This document shows positions 17,512 to 24,854 of a DNA stretch of 41,432 nucleotides, one piece after another. Origin of the DNA: a bacterium CPR1 (GTDB taxonomy: Bacteria > Vulcanimicrobiota > Xenobia > Xenobiales > QWHO01); contig QWHO01000044.1 of NCBI GenBank assembly GCA_021404945.1, positions 1 to 41,432 of the forward strand, written 5' to 3'. The position numbers and the translations under genes are program-made. The notes beneath the pieces are model-generated. The model was not told where the DNA came from. It saw only the letters and a list, made by a program, of their open reading frames with translations, and made no database searches. The stretch's first letter is position 1. Every line of letters starts with the position of its first letter.

Positions 17512-18282
17512 TTGACACTCGATCTCCACGATCATGCCCGGGCCCGCAAGGTGCCCGTTTGTCTCTATCCCGCGGGCGGCCCGCTGGTGCTGTTCTCTCC
17601 CGGCTATGGCGGGGCATGCAACGGCTATGCCTACCTGGCCCGTGCCTGGGCCAGGCAGGGGTTGGCTGTAGCCGTGGTGGAGCACGCCGGCAGCAATCAC
17701 GAGGCGCTGGCCAGGCTCAAGTCTGAGGTGGGGCGCGACTTTGCTGCCCGGATCGAAGGTCTGGTGGAGCACGACCATCAGGAGTTTCGTCATCGGTTGG
17801 AGGACCTGCGCTTTGCTCGGGTTCAGCTGCAGGCGCTTCACCCCGAGCTGGCCGGCGCGCCGGTCGGATTGGCCGGGCACTCCTATGGCTCGGCCACGGT
17901 GGCCGCCCTGGCCGCTCAGCAGGGCTGTGAGGGCCTGTTGCTCATGTCTCCCCCCTTCCCGGGCAGCCTCAGCGATGAGGCCTTGCTTTCTCTCCAGGCG
18001 CCCACCCTGATGCTCACCGGTACTCGGGACCACTCGCTGACGGCCACCAGAACCTACGAGCAGCGCCTGGAAATTTTCCCCAGGCTGCGGGCCAGACCTC
18101 GCTATCTGGCCGTTTTCGAGGAGGCCGAGCACCTGACGTTCGCCGGGCTGGGAATGCGGCTTGAGCGCTGGCTGCCTTCCATCGCCCGATTGACCCGCCG
18201 ATTCTGGATGAGTTGTCTTGGGGGTCGAGAAGACCTGACTCCGGAAGACCTGGATGCCATCAGCCGCTGGGAGGCCGCATGA
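17512..18282 (+). CDS. Alpha/beta hydrolase
   Basis: A 256-residue cytoplasmic alpha/beta hydrolase. The N-terminal ARARKVPVCLYP strand and GGPLVLFSPGYGG oxyanion region are followed by nucleophile Ser124 in GHSYGS, Asp173 in TGTRDHS and His207 in EAEHLTFA, a complete serine triad. The pattern resembles dienelactone-hydrolase-like and platelet-activating-factor-acetylhydrolase-like esterases; the substrate is unknown. The start appears to be TTG at 17512, without a strong ribosome-binding site; no ATG precedes it in frame after the TAG at 17470. The stop overlaps the ATG of the next gene (ATGA), so the pair is probably co-translated. Confidence 0.8.
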   Translation: MTLDLHDHARARKVPVCLYPAGGPLVLFSPGYGGACNGYAYLARAWARQGLAVAVVEHAGSNHEALARLKSEVGRDFAARIEGLVEHDHQEFRHRLEDLRFARVQLQALHPELAGAPVGLAGHSYGSATVAALAAQQGCEGLLLMSPPFPGSLSDEALLSLQAPTLMLTGTRDHSLTATRTYEQRLEIFPRLRARPRYLAVFEEAEHLTFAGLGMRLERWLPSIARLTRRFWMSCLGGREDLTPEDLDAISRWEAA

Positions 18283-18788
18283 AAACCGAGGAGTTCGCAG
18301 TCCAACTGCAGGAGGCTCTGCAGCAGAGGGGCTATCAGAACATCAACACACGCGCCACGGAGGCTCCAGGCGTCTCGATGGATTGCTCGTTCGACGGAGT
18401 ACCCGTGCAGTTTGACCTGGACGTGGGTGGCAAGGCCATCTTGCGGGTGCCCGTGCCCCAGCCGTTTCAGCTCAACCTCTCCCCCGAGAGCACAGTCACC
18501 CGCATTCTGGATGAGGTAGGCCAATCGCGCGAGATCAAAACCGGTTTTGCCCAGTTCGACGACAACTATCTGGTGCAGCTGCACCCGCCCACCTTTCCCC
18601 TCTTTACCAGCGACTCGCTGCAGGCCATCGCTGGCCTGGAGCCCTTCATCGAGCTGAGTGCCGGTCGGTCGGGCCTGGAGGTGAGCAAGACCTGGGAGGT
18701 GGGCAGCTTTGGCCCGGAGGATGCGGCCCGCAGCGTGGACAGCCTGTTGGTGCTGTTTCACCTGGCTCAGTTGGCGGCGCGAAGCTGA
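18279..18788 (+). CDS. Conserved-looking hypothetical protein, 169 residues
   Basis: The ATG at 18279 overlaps the stop of the alpha/beta hydrolase and has GGGAGG four bases upstream. The product starts MKTEEFAVQLQEALQQRGYQ, is mixed alpha/beta and weakly acidic, and has no signal peptide, membrane helix or recognisable motif. The layout (N-terminal helix, strands, C-terminal helix SVDSLLVLFHLAQLA) resembles small chaperone-like folds such as type III secretion chaperones or YbjN-like proteins, but this is only an impression. Function unknown. It is convergent with the methyltransferase gene, 4 bases apart. Confidence 0.65.
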   Translation: MKTEEFAVQLQEALQQRGYQNINTRATEAPGVSMDCSFDGVPVQFDLDVGGKAILRVPVPQPFQLNLSPESTVTRILDEVGQSREIKTGFAQFDDNYLVQLHPPTFPLFTSDSLQAIAGLEPFIELSAGRSGLEVSKTWEVGSFGPEDAARSVDSLLVLFHLAQLAARS

Positions 18789-18792
18789 CTCC

Positions 18793-19617
18793 TCAGGAAC
18801 GGACCATCGAGCCCACGCTGCTCCAACTCCGTCGGGGGCGCAGGCGAGCCACGAAGATCATCTCCTGGCCGAGGCCGCTGTAGCGCTCGCCGAAGTAGCC
18901 CCCCAGCAACTGCTCCACCTTGAAGCCACTGCGAGAGAGCAGGTGAACCATCTCCCAGCGGAAAAACCACCGCTGGCTGAGGCGCACGAAGCGCCGTTCC
19001 AGGATCTGGCCTCCGGGGCCGATCGTCTCGTAAAAGCGCTCCTCGAACAGGCACTGCTGCTCGGGATCGTAGCGCGAGGCCGAGCAGAGCAGCACCTGGC
19101 GGCCCTGCTCGTCCAGGTAGTCCCCCCCGGGTTGGCGATAGAGCACCGGGTCGGCCGCCTGGCGGCTGTGCACCAGGGTGACCAGGTCCACGTCGTAGAC
19201 GTTGATCAGCAGGCGTCCATCGCGACACAGGTGGCGCCTGATGGCATGTAAACATGCAAGCTGCTGGTCCACCCGGGTCAGGTGCATGAACTCGCGGAAC
19301 GGCAGGTAAATGAGCCCGAACTTGCGGTTGAGCCGGAAGGAGGTCATGTCCTGCTCGACCAGGGTCACCCGCCGGCGGGTCTCCAGCGGTCGTGAGCTCA
19401 GTTTGGCCCGGGCCCGCTCGAGCATGGCCGAGCAATTGTCCAGACCCCACATCTCGACTCCATGGTCGGCCAGGGGCAACAGGATGCGCCCGGTCCCGCA
19501 GCCCAGCTCAAGCACCGGGGGATGGGCCTTCTGGGCCCACGAGAGATAGAAGGCTACGTCGTCGTCGTAACCAGCGTACTCAGCGTCGTAAATGGCGGCG
19601 TAGTCACTGTAATCCAT
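18793..19617 (-). CDS. Class I SAM-dependent methyltransferase
   Basis: A 274-residue methyltransferase with a standard Rossmann-like fold. Motif I is VLELGCGTGRILLPLA, the acidic end of strand 2 is WGLDNCS, followed by VEQDMTSF, and LLINVYDVD is the post-motif strand. The C-terminal part (RWFFRWEMVHLLSRSGF) fits the substrate-binding end of the methyltransferase-25/41 type. I chose the ATG at 19617 (MDYSDYAAIYDAEY) because the family usually starts there, but a TTG at 19653 has a better Shine-Dalgarno (GAGGT, six bases away) and adds 12 residues. The acceptor cannot be predicted. It is transcribed away from the glycine-zipper gene's promoter and could be its downstream neighbour on the same transcript. 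Confidence 0.85.
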   Translation of the reverse strand: MDYSDYAAIYDAEYAGYDDDVAFYLSWAQKAHPPVLELGCGTGRILLPLADHGVEMWGLDNCSAMLERARAKLSSRPLETRRRVTLVEQDMTSFRLNRKFGLIYLPFREFMHLTRVDQQLACLHAIRRHLCRDGRLLINVYDVDLVTLVHSRQAADPVLYRQPGGDYLDEQGRQVLLCSASRYDPEQQCLFEERFYETIGPGGQILERRFVRLSQRWFFRWEMVHLLSRSGFKVEQLLGGYFGERYSGLGQEMIFVARLRPRRSWSSVGSMVRS

Positions 19618-19678
19618 CCGTACAAGCAGAAAGGACGGGGCCTGCCCGTCCAATTCGCGACCTCACGACCGGTTTCCC

Positions 19679-20308
19679 TCAGCAGAGGAATTGACGCGGC
19701 CCGTGGCAGTGACAGGGCGGGATCGGCGGGCGGGGCGGCGGGCACTGCGGAGGCTGCCCGCAGCAGTGTTGCTGGCCCTGCTGGGCGGCCATCTGGCCCA
19801 TCAAGAAGCCCATCATGAAGATCATCTGCGGGTCCATCTGGCCCGGCATTCCCATCTGGGGCATGCCATACTGGGGCATGCCGTACTGCGGACCATACTG
19901 GCCAGGAAGCGCGGGCATCTGAGGCATCGGCATGGCAAACTGGGGCATACACTGATTCATCATGCCGAACTGCTGATTGTTCTGCATCATCATCTGCTGC
20001 ATGAAGGCTTGCTGCTGCTGAGCTGCCTGATGCTGCATGAACATCATGCTGGCGCCTGAGCCCAACTGGCCGCCCAGGCCAGCGCCCAGCATCGCCCCGA
20101 TGGGGCCGCCCAGGGCAAAGCCGAGCAGGCCACCACCGACGGTTCCCAGCAGGCCAGCCAGCATCGGGTTGCCCAGGATGCCTTTGGCAATATTGCCAAC
20201 CATTTTGAGGGGGGCGGTCGCGATGTTGACGACCCCTTTGACCACTCCGCCGACGGCCCGGGCCACTCCCCCGACGACTCGTCCAATGGCGCGTCCTACA
20301 CCACCCAT
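19679..20308 (-). CDS. Glycine-zipper, Met/Gln-rich protein with cysteine-rich tail
   Basis: A 209-residue protein of unusual composition. Residues 1-75 are Gly/Ala/Val-rich with glycine-zipper spacing (GRAIGRVVGGVARAVGGVV, then LLGTVGGGLLGFALGGPIGA), able to form membrane-active helices. Residues about 85-125 are Met/Gln-rich (MMFMQHQAAQQQQAFMQQM). Residues about 130-165 hold GMPQYGMPQMGMPGQM-like repeats, and the tail has HCCGQPPQCPPP and CHCHG, ending in Cys. The ATG at 20308 has GAGGAGGA seven bases upstream, so it is translated. Cys and Met clusters could bind metal; the zipper could form oligomers or insert in membranes. I know no close family. Confidence 0.75.
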   Translation of the reverse strand: MGGVGRAIGRVVGGVARAVGGVVKGVVNIATAPLKMVGNIAKGILGNPMLAGLLGTVGGGLLGFALGGPIGAMLGAGLGGQLGSGASMMFMQHQAAQQQQAFMQQMMMQNNQQFGMMNQCMPQFAMPMPQMPALPGQYGPQYGMPQYGMPQMGMPGQMDPQMIFMMGFLMGQMAAQQGQQHCCGQPPQCPPPRPPIPPCHCHGPRQFLC

Positions 20309-20348
20309 CTCGATATCCTCCTCAACAACGTCTTCTCTATCTGTGGTC

Positions 20349-20377
20349 CCTATACCGTGGAGGGTTTTGCTCGTCTA
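20349..20377 (-). promoter_or_regulatory. Weak candidate promoter for the glycine-zipper gene
   Basis: On the minus strand TAGACG (20377-20372) and TATAGG (20354-20349) are 17 bases apart and lie about 40 bases before the ATG at 20308. Each hexamer matches the sigma-70 consensus at four of six positions. Confidence 0.3.
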
Positions 20378-20413
20378 GGGCGTGTCCATCCGGTTACATC
20401 GTGGCAACATCTC

Positions 20414-20457
20414 TAGAAGTCCGGCCGCAAACCCCCTTGTGGGCGGCCGGACTTCTA
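20414..20457. repeat. Perfect 15-bp inverted repeat (hairpin 1)
   Basis: The arm TAGAAGTCCGGCCGC at 20414-20428 is exactly complementary to 20443-20457, with a 14-base loop. There is no T-tract on either side, so it is not a standard intrinsic terminator. It lies between the amidase gene and the glycine-zipper gene. Confidence 0.8.
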
Positions 20458-20468
20458 ATGCGCTCGCA

Positions 20469-20547
20469 CTTTGGTCTTGCACATTGGCACAATCTAACGA
20501 CCGCGCCGGAACTGCGTTCCAGCGCGTTGTAAAGTGCAAGACCAAAG
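20469..20547. repeat. Nested inverted repeat (hairpin 2)
   Basis: The arm CTTTGGTCTTGCAC at 20469-20482 is perfectly complementary to 20534-20547. The 51 bases between them hold a second, shorter palindrome (GGAAC-TGC-GTTCC flanked by CGCGC/GCGCG), so the whole element could fold as a long branched stem. It follows the stop of the amidase gene on the minus strand. Confidence 0.75.
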
Positions 20548-20559
20548 GCCTTGCGCTTT
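20531..20559 (-). terminator. Alternative hairpin at the amidase stop codon
   Basis: AAAGTGCAAG (20531-20540) can pair with CTTGCGCTTT (20550-20559), ten pairs with one G-T wobble. It reaches into the amidase stop codon and uses bases also needed for hairpin 2, so the two cannot form together. Without a T-rich run, termination is possible but unproven. Confidence 0.35.
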
Positions 20560-22309
20560 AGCACAATTTATTGGACGTCGCGCAGCCGGAAAACTGTGTC
20601 GCGTAGCGGCCGCTCATGAATTGCACCAGCCCTCCGGCCAGGCGCTCGGCGATCAACTGGCGCACCTGCGGCTGGACCAGCTGCGAGGAGTCGTGCGGAT
20701 GGCTCAGGTAGGCGGTCTCCACCAGCACGGCCGGCATCCCGGTGTGGCGCAGCACGTAGAAGGAGTCGCGTCGCAGGCCCTGGTTGCCCACTCCGATGGC
20801 CTCTCCCAGCATGGGCTCGAGAGAGCGAGCGAACTCGTAGTCTTCCTCCTTATACCAGTGGATGGAGGTGCCGTTCCCCTGGCCGCTGGCGCTGGCGTTG
20901 CAGTGGATGCTGATGAAGAGGTCCGCACCCACGTCGTTGGCCACGTCGCAGCGAGCCTGCAGCTCCATCTTGTCGGGCGAGCCGGCATAGGTCACGTCTC
21001 TGTCGGTCTCGCGCGTCATGAGCACTTTCCAGCCCTGACGCTCGAGCACGGTCTTGAGTCGGCGGGCAATGTCCAGGGTGATGTCCTTCTCGTAGACCCC
21101 GTGGTGGCGGCTGTAGCAGCCGGGGTCGCCGCCGCCATGGCCGGCGTCGATGACAACCACCCCGCGGCCACCCGCGGCCACGTAGCCACGGGTCGCGGCA
21201 GTACCCTTGTGGTCAAGGCGTGCCAGGCTGGTCTCGGGGGCCAGCCGCAGCACCAGCGAGCCGCGCGCGTTCTCGATCTCGAAGAACTCATAAGCATAGC
21301 CGGGGGCTACCTGGCCGGTGAAGCGTAGCACCGGGATGCCGTCCGCGTCCAGTTGCTCGAAGCGCCCGGCCGACAGGGGGGCACCGGGAGCCTCCAGAGG
21401 ATTTGGGGGAGCGTCCATCGTGACCCCGGGGAACTCCATGATCAGCACGCGGCTGTTGGGGTCGAGCTCCCAGCTGAAGCGAACCGGATCTTCGGCGTAA
21501 AAAATGACCAGGTCGTCGCCATCCACCCGTCGGTAGTCGATGCGCTGAAGGCCAACCGGAGGACCGGCTCCCACCAGCTGGGAGCTGGGGACCGTGGTGA
21601 TGGCCAGCTCGTTCTTGAAGGTGCCCGGCTTGAGTTGACCGTCCCAGGCGGGGGGAAGCTTGAGGCGCACCTCCAGCGGCTCACCGGGGAGACTGCCCCC
21701 GATCACTTCGGCCTTCAGGCTTCCCTGGGAAAAGTTGCGCTCCTCGCCGGCCCAGATGAGGTCGCTGAATTTGAGCACCACCAGCCCGGCTTCGGGCTTC
21801 TCAACGGTGTAGGTGAGCGGCGCCGAAGCCCGGATGGTCACGGTCGGGTAGGCTTCCTTGGAGATCGAGACCGACTGCAGCATGGGGAGAAGCTGGGTGG
21901 GGCCACCCGCAGTGGAGGGAATGGCGCGCAAGCAGAGCGCGTAGATCAGGGCAGCGGGCTCGATCATGGTGGTGGTCTGATCGCCGAACATCCGCCCGGG
22001 TGCCGTGATGTCTTGCCCGTTGACCGTGACGGTGGGCGAGTTGAAAGTCCAGAAGCTCTCGCGACCCGGCGCGTAGACGAACAGCGTCTGGCCGGTGGTG
22101 GACCAGTGCAGCCGGGCCGAGGAGAGATCGAGCAGTCGGCGCACCATGGGGTCTTGCAGGTTGACCAGGGCCCGAGGACCCTGCTGGGAGACGGCCGGGG
22201 TCAACTCCTGATTTTGAAAAATCATCCGGTCGTAGATCGTCTGGCCGAAGGCCTGCGAAGTCAGGCACCACAAGAAAAGGGCCAGGATTTTAGCGGATCG
22301 GTTGGACAC
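20558..22309 (-). CDS. Exported N-acetylmuramoyl-L-alanine amidase with AMIN-like domain
   Basis: This 583-residue zinc amidase would cut the bond between muramic acid and the stem peptide of peptidoglycan in the periplasm, during cell separation or wall turnover. A signal peptide (SAKILALFLWCLTSQAFG) is followed by a beta-rich N-terminal half that contains a copper-amine-oxidase-N-like segment (VTVNGQDITAPGR) and an AMIN-like wall-targeting region. The C-terminal amidase_3 domain has zinc ligands in IDAGHGGGDPG, GVYEKDITLD and FISIHCNA, and the catalytic glutamate in LVETAYLSH; all are intact. I chose GTG at 22309 because GGGGTGA lies five bases upstream; a TTG at 22327 is also in frame. It lies 134 bases after the TPR/HD-GYP gene. 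Confidence 0.88.
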   Translation of the reverse strand: MSNRSAKILALFLWCLTSQAFGQTIYDRMIFQNQELTPAVSQQGPRALVNLQDPMVRRLLDLSSARLHWSTTGQTLFVYAPGRESFWTFNSPTVTVNGQDITAPGRMFGDQTTTMIEPAALIYALCLRAIPSTAGGPTQLLPMLQSVSISKEAYPTVTIRASAPLTYTVEKPEAGLVVLKFSDLIWAGEERNFSQGSLKAEVIGGSLPGEPLEVRLKLPPAWDGQLKPGTFKNELAITTVPSSQLVGAGPPVGLQRIDYRRVDGDDLVIFYAEDPVRFSWELDPNSRVLIMEFPGVTMDAPPNPLEAPGAPLSAGRFEQLDADGIPVLRFTGQVAPGYAYEFFEIENARGSLVLRLAPETSLARLDHKGTAATRGYVAAGGRGVVVIDAGHGGGDPGCYSRHHGVYEKDITLDIARRLKTVLERQGWKVLMTRETDRDVTYAGSPDKMELQARCDVANDVGADLFISIHCNASASGQGNGTSIHWYKEEDYEFARSLEPMLGEAIGVGNQGLRRDSFYVLRHTGMPAVLVETAYLSHPHDSSQLVQPQVRQLIAERLAGGLVQFMSGRYATQFSGCATSNKLC

Positions 22310-22376
22310 CACAATCACCCCAAACAAAGCATTCTGACTTGAAATTTATTCCAAAAGCGGTGAAGTTGCTAAGTTC

Positions 22377-22393
22377 CCCGGAGACTCTCCGGG
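22377..22393. repeat. Short palindrome between the HD-GYP and amidase genes
   Basis: CCCGGAGA-C-TCTCCGGG is a perfect 17-base palindrome in the 134-base gap. A hairpin loop needs at least three bases, so only about seven pairs are usable. No T-tract follows on the minus strand, so it is a poor terminator; an operator is possible. Confidence 0.4.
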
Positions 22394-22443
22394 TTCCTGC
22401 CCCGCAGGGACGGACCTTATTCACCGCGCAGGGGCGATAAGCT

Positions 22444-24723
22444 TTATTTAAGAACGAAATTCCACGACTGAGTCAGGCCATCCCAAGCATCGTCACCGAG
22501 TTTGGGCACGCCTGCGGCGTCGAGCTCGACGGGCGGGGGCATGGCCAGCACCAACTCGTCGAGAATCGTCTCAAAGGCGTCGATGAGCACGGGGCTGAAG
22601 AACTTGCCCACCAGCTGGCGCATCTCGTTCATGGCCACGCCCGGAGCCAGCGCCTTGCGGTAAGGTCGGTTCGTGGTGAGTGCGTCGTAGAAGTCGGCCA
22701 CCCCGATGATCTGGGCGGTGTAAGGGATGTCTTCCCCGGCCAGGCCGTGGGGATAGCCGGTGCCGTCCCACTTCTCGTGGTGATGCAGTACCATGGGGAT
22801 GACATCCCAGGGGATCCGGTAGATGACCTCCTTGCCCTCCACCTCTTCCGGGAACACCTGGCGGAGGATTTCGGCTCCGATTTCGGGATGGCGTTGGATC
22901 AGCTTGCGCTCCTCGTCCGTGAGCTTGCCGGCTTTGTTCAAGACCTCATCGCGAATACCGATCTTGCCGATGTCGTGCAGCCATCCCCCGATCATGATCT
23001 CCTTAAGTTTGTCGTCGGGGAGCCCGAGCTGTTGCGCCAGGCGGGTTCCGATGTAGGCGACCTGCTTGGAATGGAAGCGGGTATAGGGATCTTTGGCGTC
23101 CAGGGCGGAGGAGATGGCCTGCACGAAGCGGATAAAGACCTCTTCCTGAGCCAGGGCAAATTTCTGCAGCTCGCGGCCCTGCTGCGCCAGGTTCAAGCCT
23201 ACGGTGGCCTGCAACTGGAGCACGGCGAAGAGCTGCAGGTCGGCCTCGGTGTCGGGCCGGAGCTCGGTGGCCTTCTTGTATTCCTCGATGGCGTGATCGT
23301 ATTGGCGGTTATAAGAGTGGAAGGCGCCCTGGGTAAAGTAGCGCAGCGCGCTGTTGGGATGCAGGTTGGCCGCGTTCTGGTAGGCCTCGATGGCCAGGTC
23401 GTAAGCGTGCTGCTTGAAGTGCACCACCCCGAGGAAGTACTGGGCCTCAGCATCGCGCGGATTGGCCTCGACCACCTTCTCGAACTGGCGCCGGGCCAGG
23501 GCATGTTGCCCTTTCTGGAAGTAGGCCATGCCGAGGGCGGTGCGCGACTGGCTGTCGCGTTCGTTCTGCTCGAGCGCCTGTCGGAAGGCCTCGATGGCTT
23601 CGTCCACCTGATCGCACTTGAGCAGTGCCTTGCCCAGCGCATAGTGGGCGTAGGAGTGGCGAGGCTGGATGCGGAGCGCCTTCTGATACTGGGGCACGGC
23701 TTCGGCATAGCGGTTGAGGGCGCTCAAGATCACCCCGGCCAGGTAGAAGGCTTCCGCTTCATTCGGGTCGAGCTCGATGACCCGCTTGAGATACTGGAGG
23801 GCCTGCACGTGCTTGCCCAGGTTCTTGAGCAAGAAGCCCAGGCTCAGAGCGGCTTCCTTGTAGGTCGGACGGATCTCGAGGGCCTTCTCGTAGGCCTCGA
23901 CGGCCTCGTCCATGAGATATTGTTTTTCCAGGCAGCGGGCCAGCTCGAAATGGGCCTGAAACAGGTTGGGTTGGACGTTCAGGGCCTTGCGGAAGCACTC
24001 GGTGGCCTGATCGAACTGCATCATGTTGGCGTAGGCGGTACCCATTTTGACGTGCAGCTTGACATAGATCGGTCGCTCTTGCAGGGCTCGATTGAAGGCC
24101 TGCAGGGCCTGAGGAGTGCGCCCCAACTCCACCAGGCAGGCCCCCGCGAAGTAGAGCGAGTTGAAGTCTCGAGGGCGCGACTCGAGCTGAGCCATGAACT
24201 CCTGGCCCGCTTCCATGAACTTCCCCAGGCGATGCTGGGCTCGGCCGCGATAGTAGCGGACGCGATTAAAGTTCTGGTTGAAAGCTACCACCTTGTCGAA
24301 GTCGTTCATGGCCTGCTGGGGCCGACCGAGCACCAGGGCCGCGATGCCCAGGTAATAGAACTTGAAAATGTCGTCGGGTGCCGATGCCCGATAGCGGTCC
24401 CACTCTTGCAGGGCGCCTGCGATGTCCTGACCGCGCGAATAGTCGATGTCGTCCAGGTTCAGGTCCTGGTCGTGGTCGGTCATCTTCTCCCACTCGCGAA
24501 TGGCCGACTCGTAATTGCGCAGGCGTGTGTAGCAGATACCCAGCTCGAAGCTGGCCCGGGTCATGCGCGGATCGAGCGTGGCCGCCTTCTCGAGCGAGCG
24601 CTGGGCGCGCACCCATTCGCCCTGCTTGAAAAAGTAATGCCCGAATTCGTAGTGAAGCGAAGGGTCGTTGGGGCGCTCCACCAGAGCCCGCTCCAGACGA
24701 GCTATGAAGAACTCGCTTTTCAA
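22444..24723 (-). CDS. TPR-repeat protein with C-terminal HD-GYP phosphodiesterase domain
   Basis: A 759-residue soluble protein. Residues about 1-500 are a run of roughly a dozen tetratricopeptide repeats (for example AVEAYEKALEIRPTYKEAAL and ALQYLKRVIELDPNEAEAFY), a scaffold for protein partners. Residues about 530-720 are an HD-GYP domain, which degrades cyclic di-GMP: FHSKQVAYIG, WLHDIGKIGI and HHHEKWDGTGYPHGL show the HD metal ligands and the GYP motif intact. No receiver domain is fused, so the TPR part is probably the sensor or docking unit. The start is TTG at 24723, only about 10 bases downstream of a good -10 box, so the mRNA would be nearly leaderless; GTG at 24681 is an alternative. 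PilZ proteins that could read the signal occur at 33.8 kb. Confidence 0.88.
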   Translation of the reverse strand: MKSEFFIARLERALVERPNDPSLHYEFGHYFFKQGEWVRAQRSLEKAATLDPRMTRASFELGICYTRLRNYESAIREWEKMTDHDQDLNLDDIDYSRGQDIAGALQEWDRYRASAPDDIFKFYYLGIAALVLGRPQQAMNDFDKVVAFNQNFNRVRYYRGRAQHRLGKFMEAGQEFMAQLESRPRDFNSLYFAGACLVELGRTPQALQAFNRALQERPIYVKLHVKMGTAYANMMQFDQATECFRKALNVQPNLFQAHFELARCLEKQYLMDEAVEAYEKALEIRPTYKEAALSLGFLLKNLGKHVQALQYLKRVIELDPNEAEAFYLAGVILSALNRYAEAVPQYQKALRIQPRHSYAHYALGKALLKCDQVDEAIEAFRQALEQNERDSQSRTALGMAYFQKGQHALARRQFEKVVEANPRDAEAQYFLGVVHFKQHAYDLAIEAYQNAANLHPNSALRYFTQGAFHSYNRQYDHAIEEYKKATELRPDTEADLQLFAVLQLQATVGLNLAQQGRELQKFALAQEEVFIRFVQAISSALDAKDPYTRFHSKQVAYIGTRLAQQLGLPDDKLKEIMIGGWLHDIGKIGIRDEVLNKAGKLTDEERKLIQRHPEIGAEILRQVFPEEVEGKEVIYRIPWDVIPMVLHHHEKWDGTGYPHGLAGEDIPYTAQIIGVADFYDALTTNRPYRKALAPGVAMNEMRQLVGKFFSPVLIDAFETILDELVLAMPPPVELDAAGVPKLGDDAWDGLTQSWNFVLK

Positions 24724-24732
24724 AGCCTAACC

Positions 24733-24762
24733 ATTATAACATCCACCGGGGATGGCTCTCAA
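24733..24762 (-). promoter_or_regulatory. Strong sigma-70-type promoter for the TPR/HD-GYP gene
   Basis: On the minus strand TTGAGA (24762-24757) and a perfect TATAAT (24738-24733) are separated by 18 bases. Transcription would start near 24726, about three bases before the TTG at 24723. It is the best promoter match I see in the window. Confidence 0.6.
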
Positions 24763-24854
24763 CACGGTGAGCGGCATCTGGAGTTCTTCGCCGCCCGCGC
24801 CCCGGATACTTTTTCAGTAAGTGAGCCTGGCTCTGGAGCCGCCCTTTGAAACTG

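Noticed and set aside
22377-22393. Intrinsic terminator for the HD-GYP gene
   Set aside because: The palindrome has a one-base centre and no following T-run on the minus strand.
22747-24849. About 700-codon open frame antisense to the TPR/HD-GYP gene
   Set aside because: The TPR and HD-GYP motifs on the minus strand are unmistakable; the antisense frame is an effect of high GC and codon bias.
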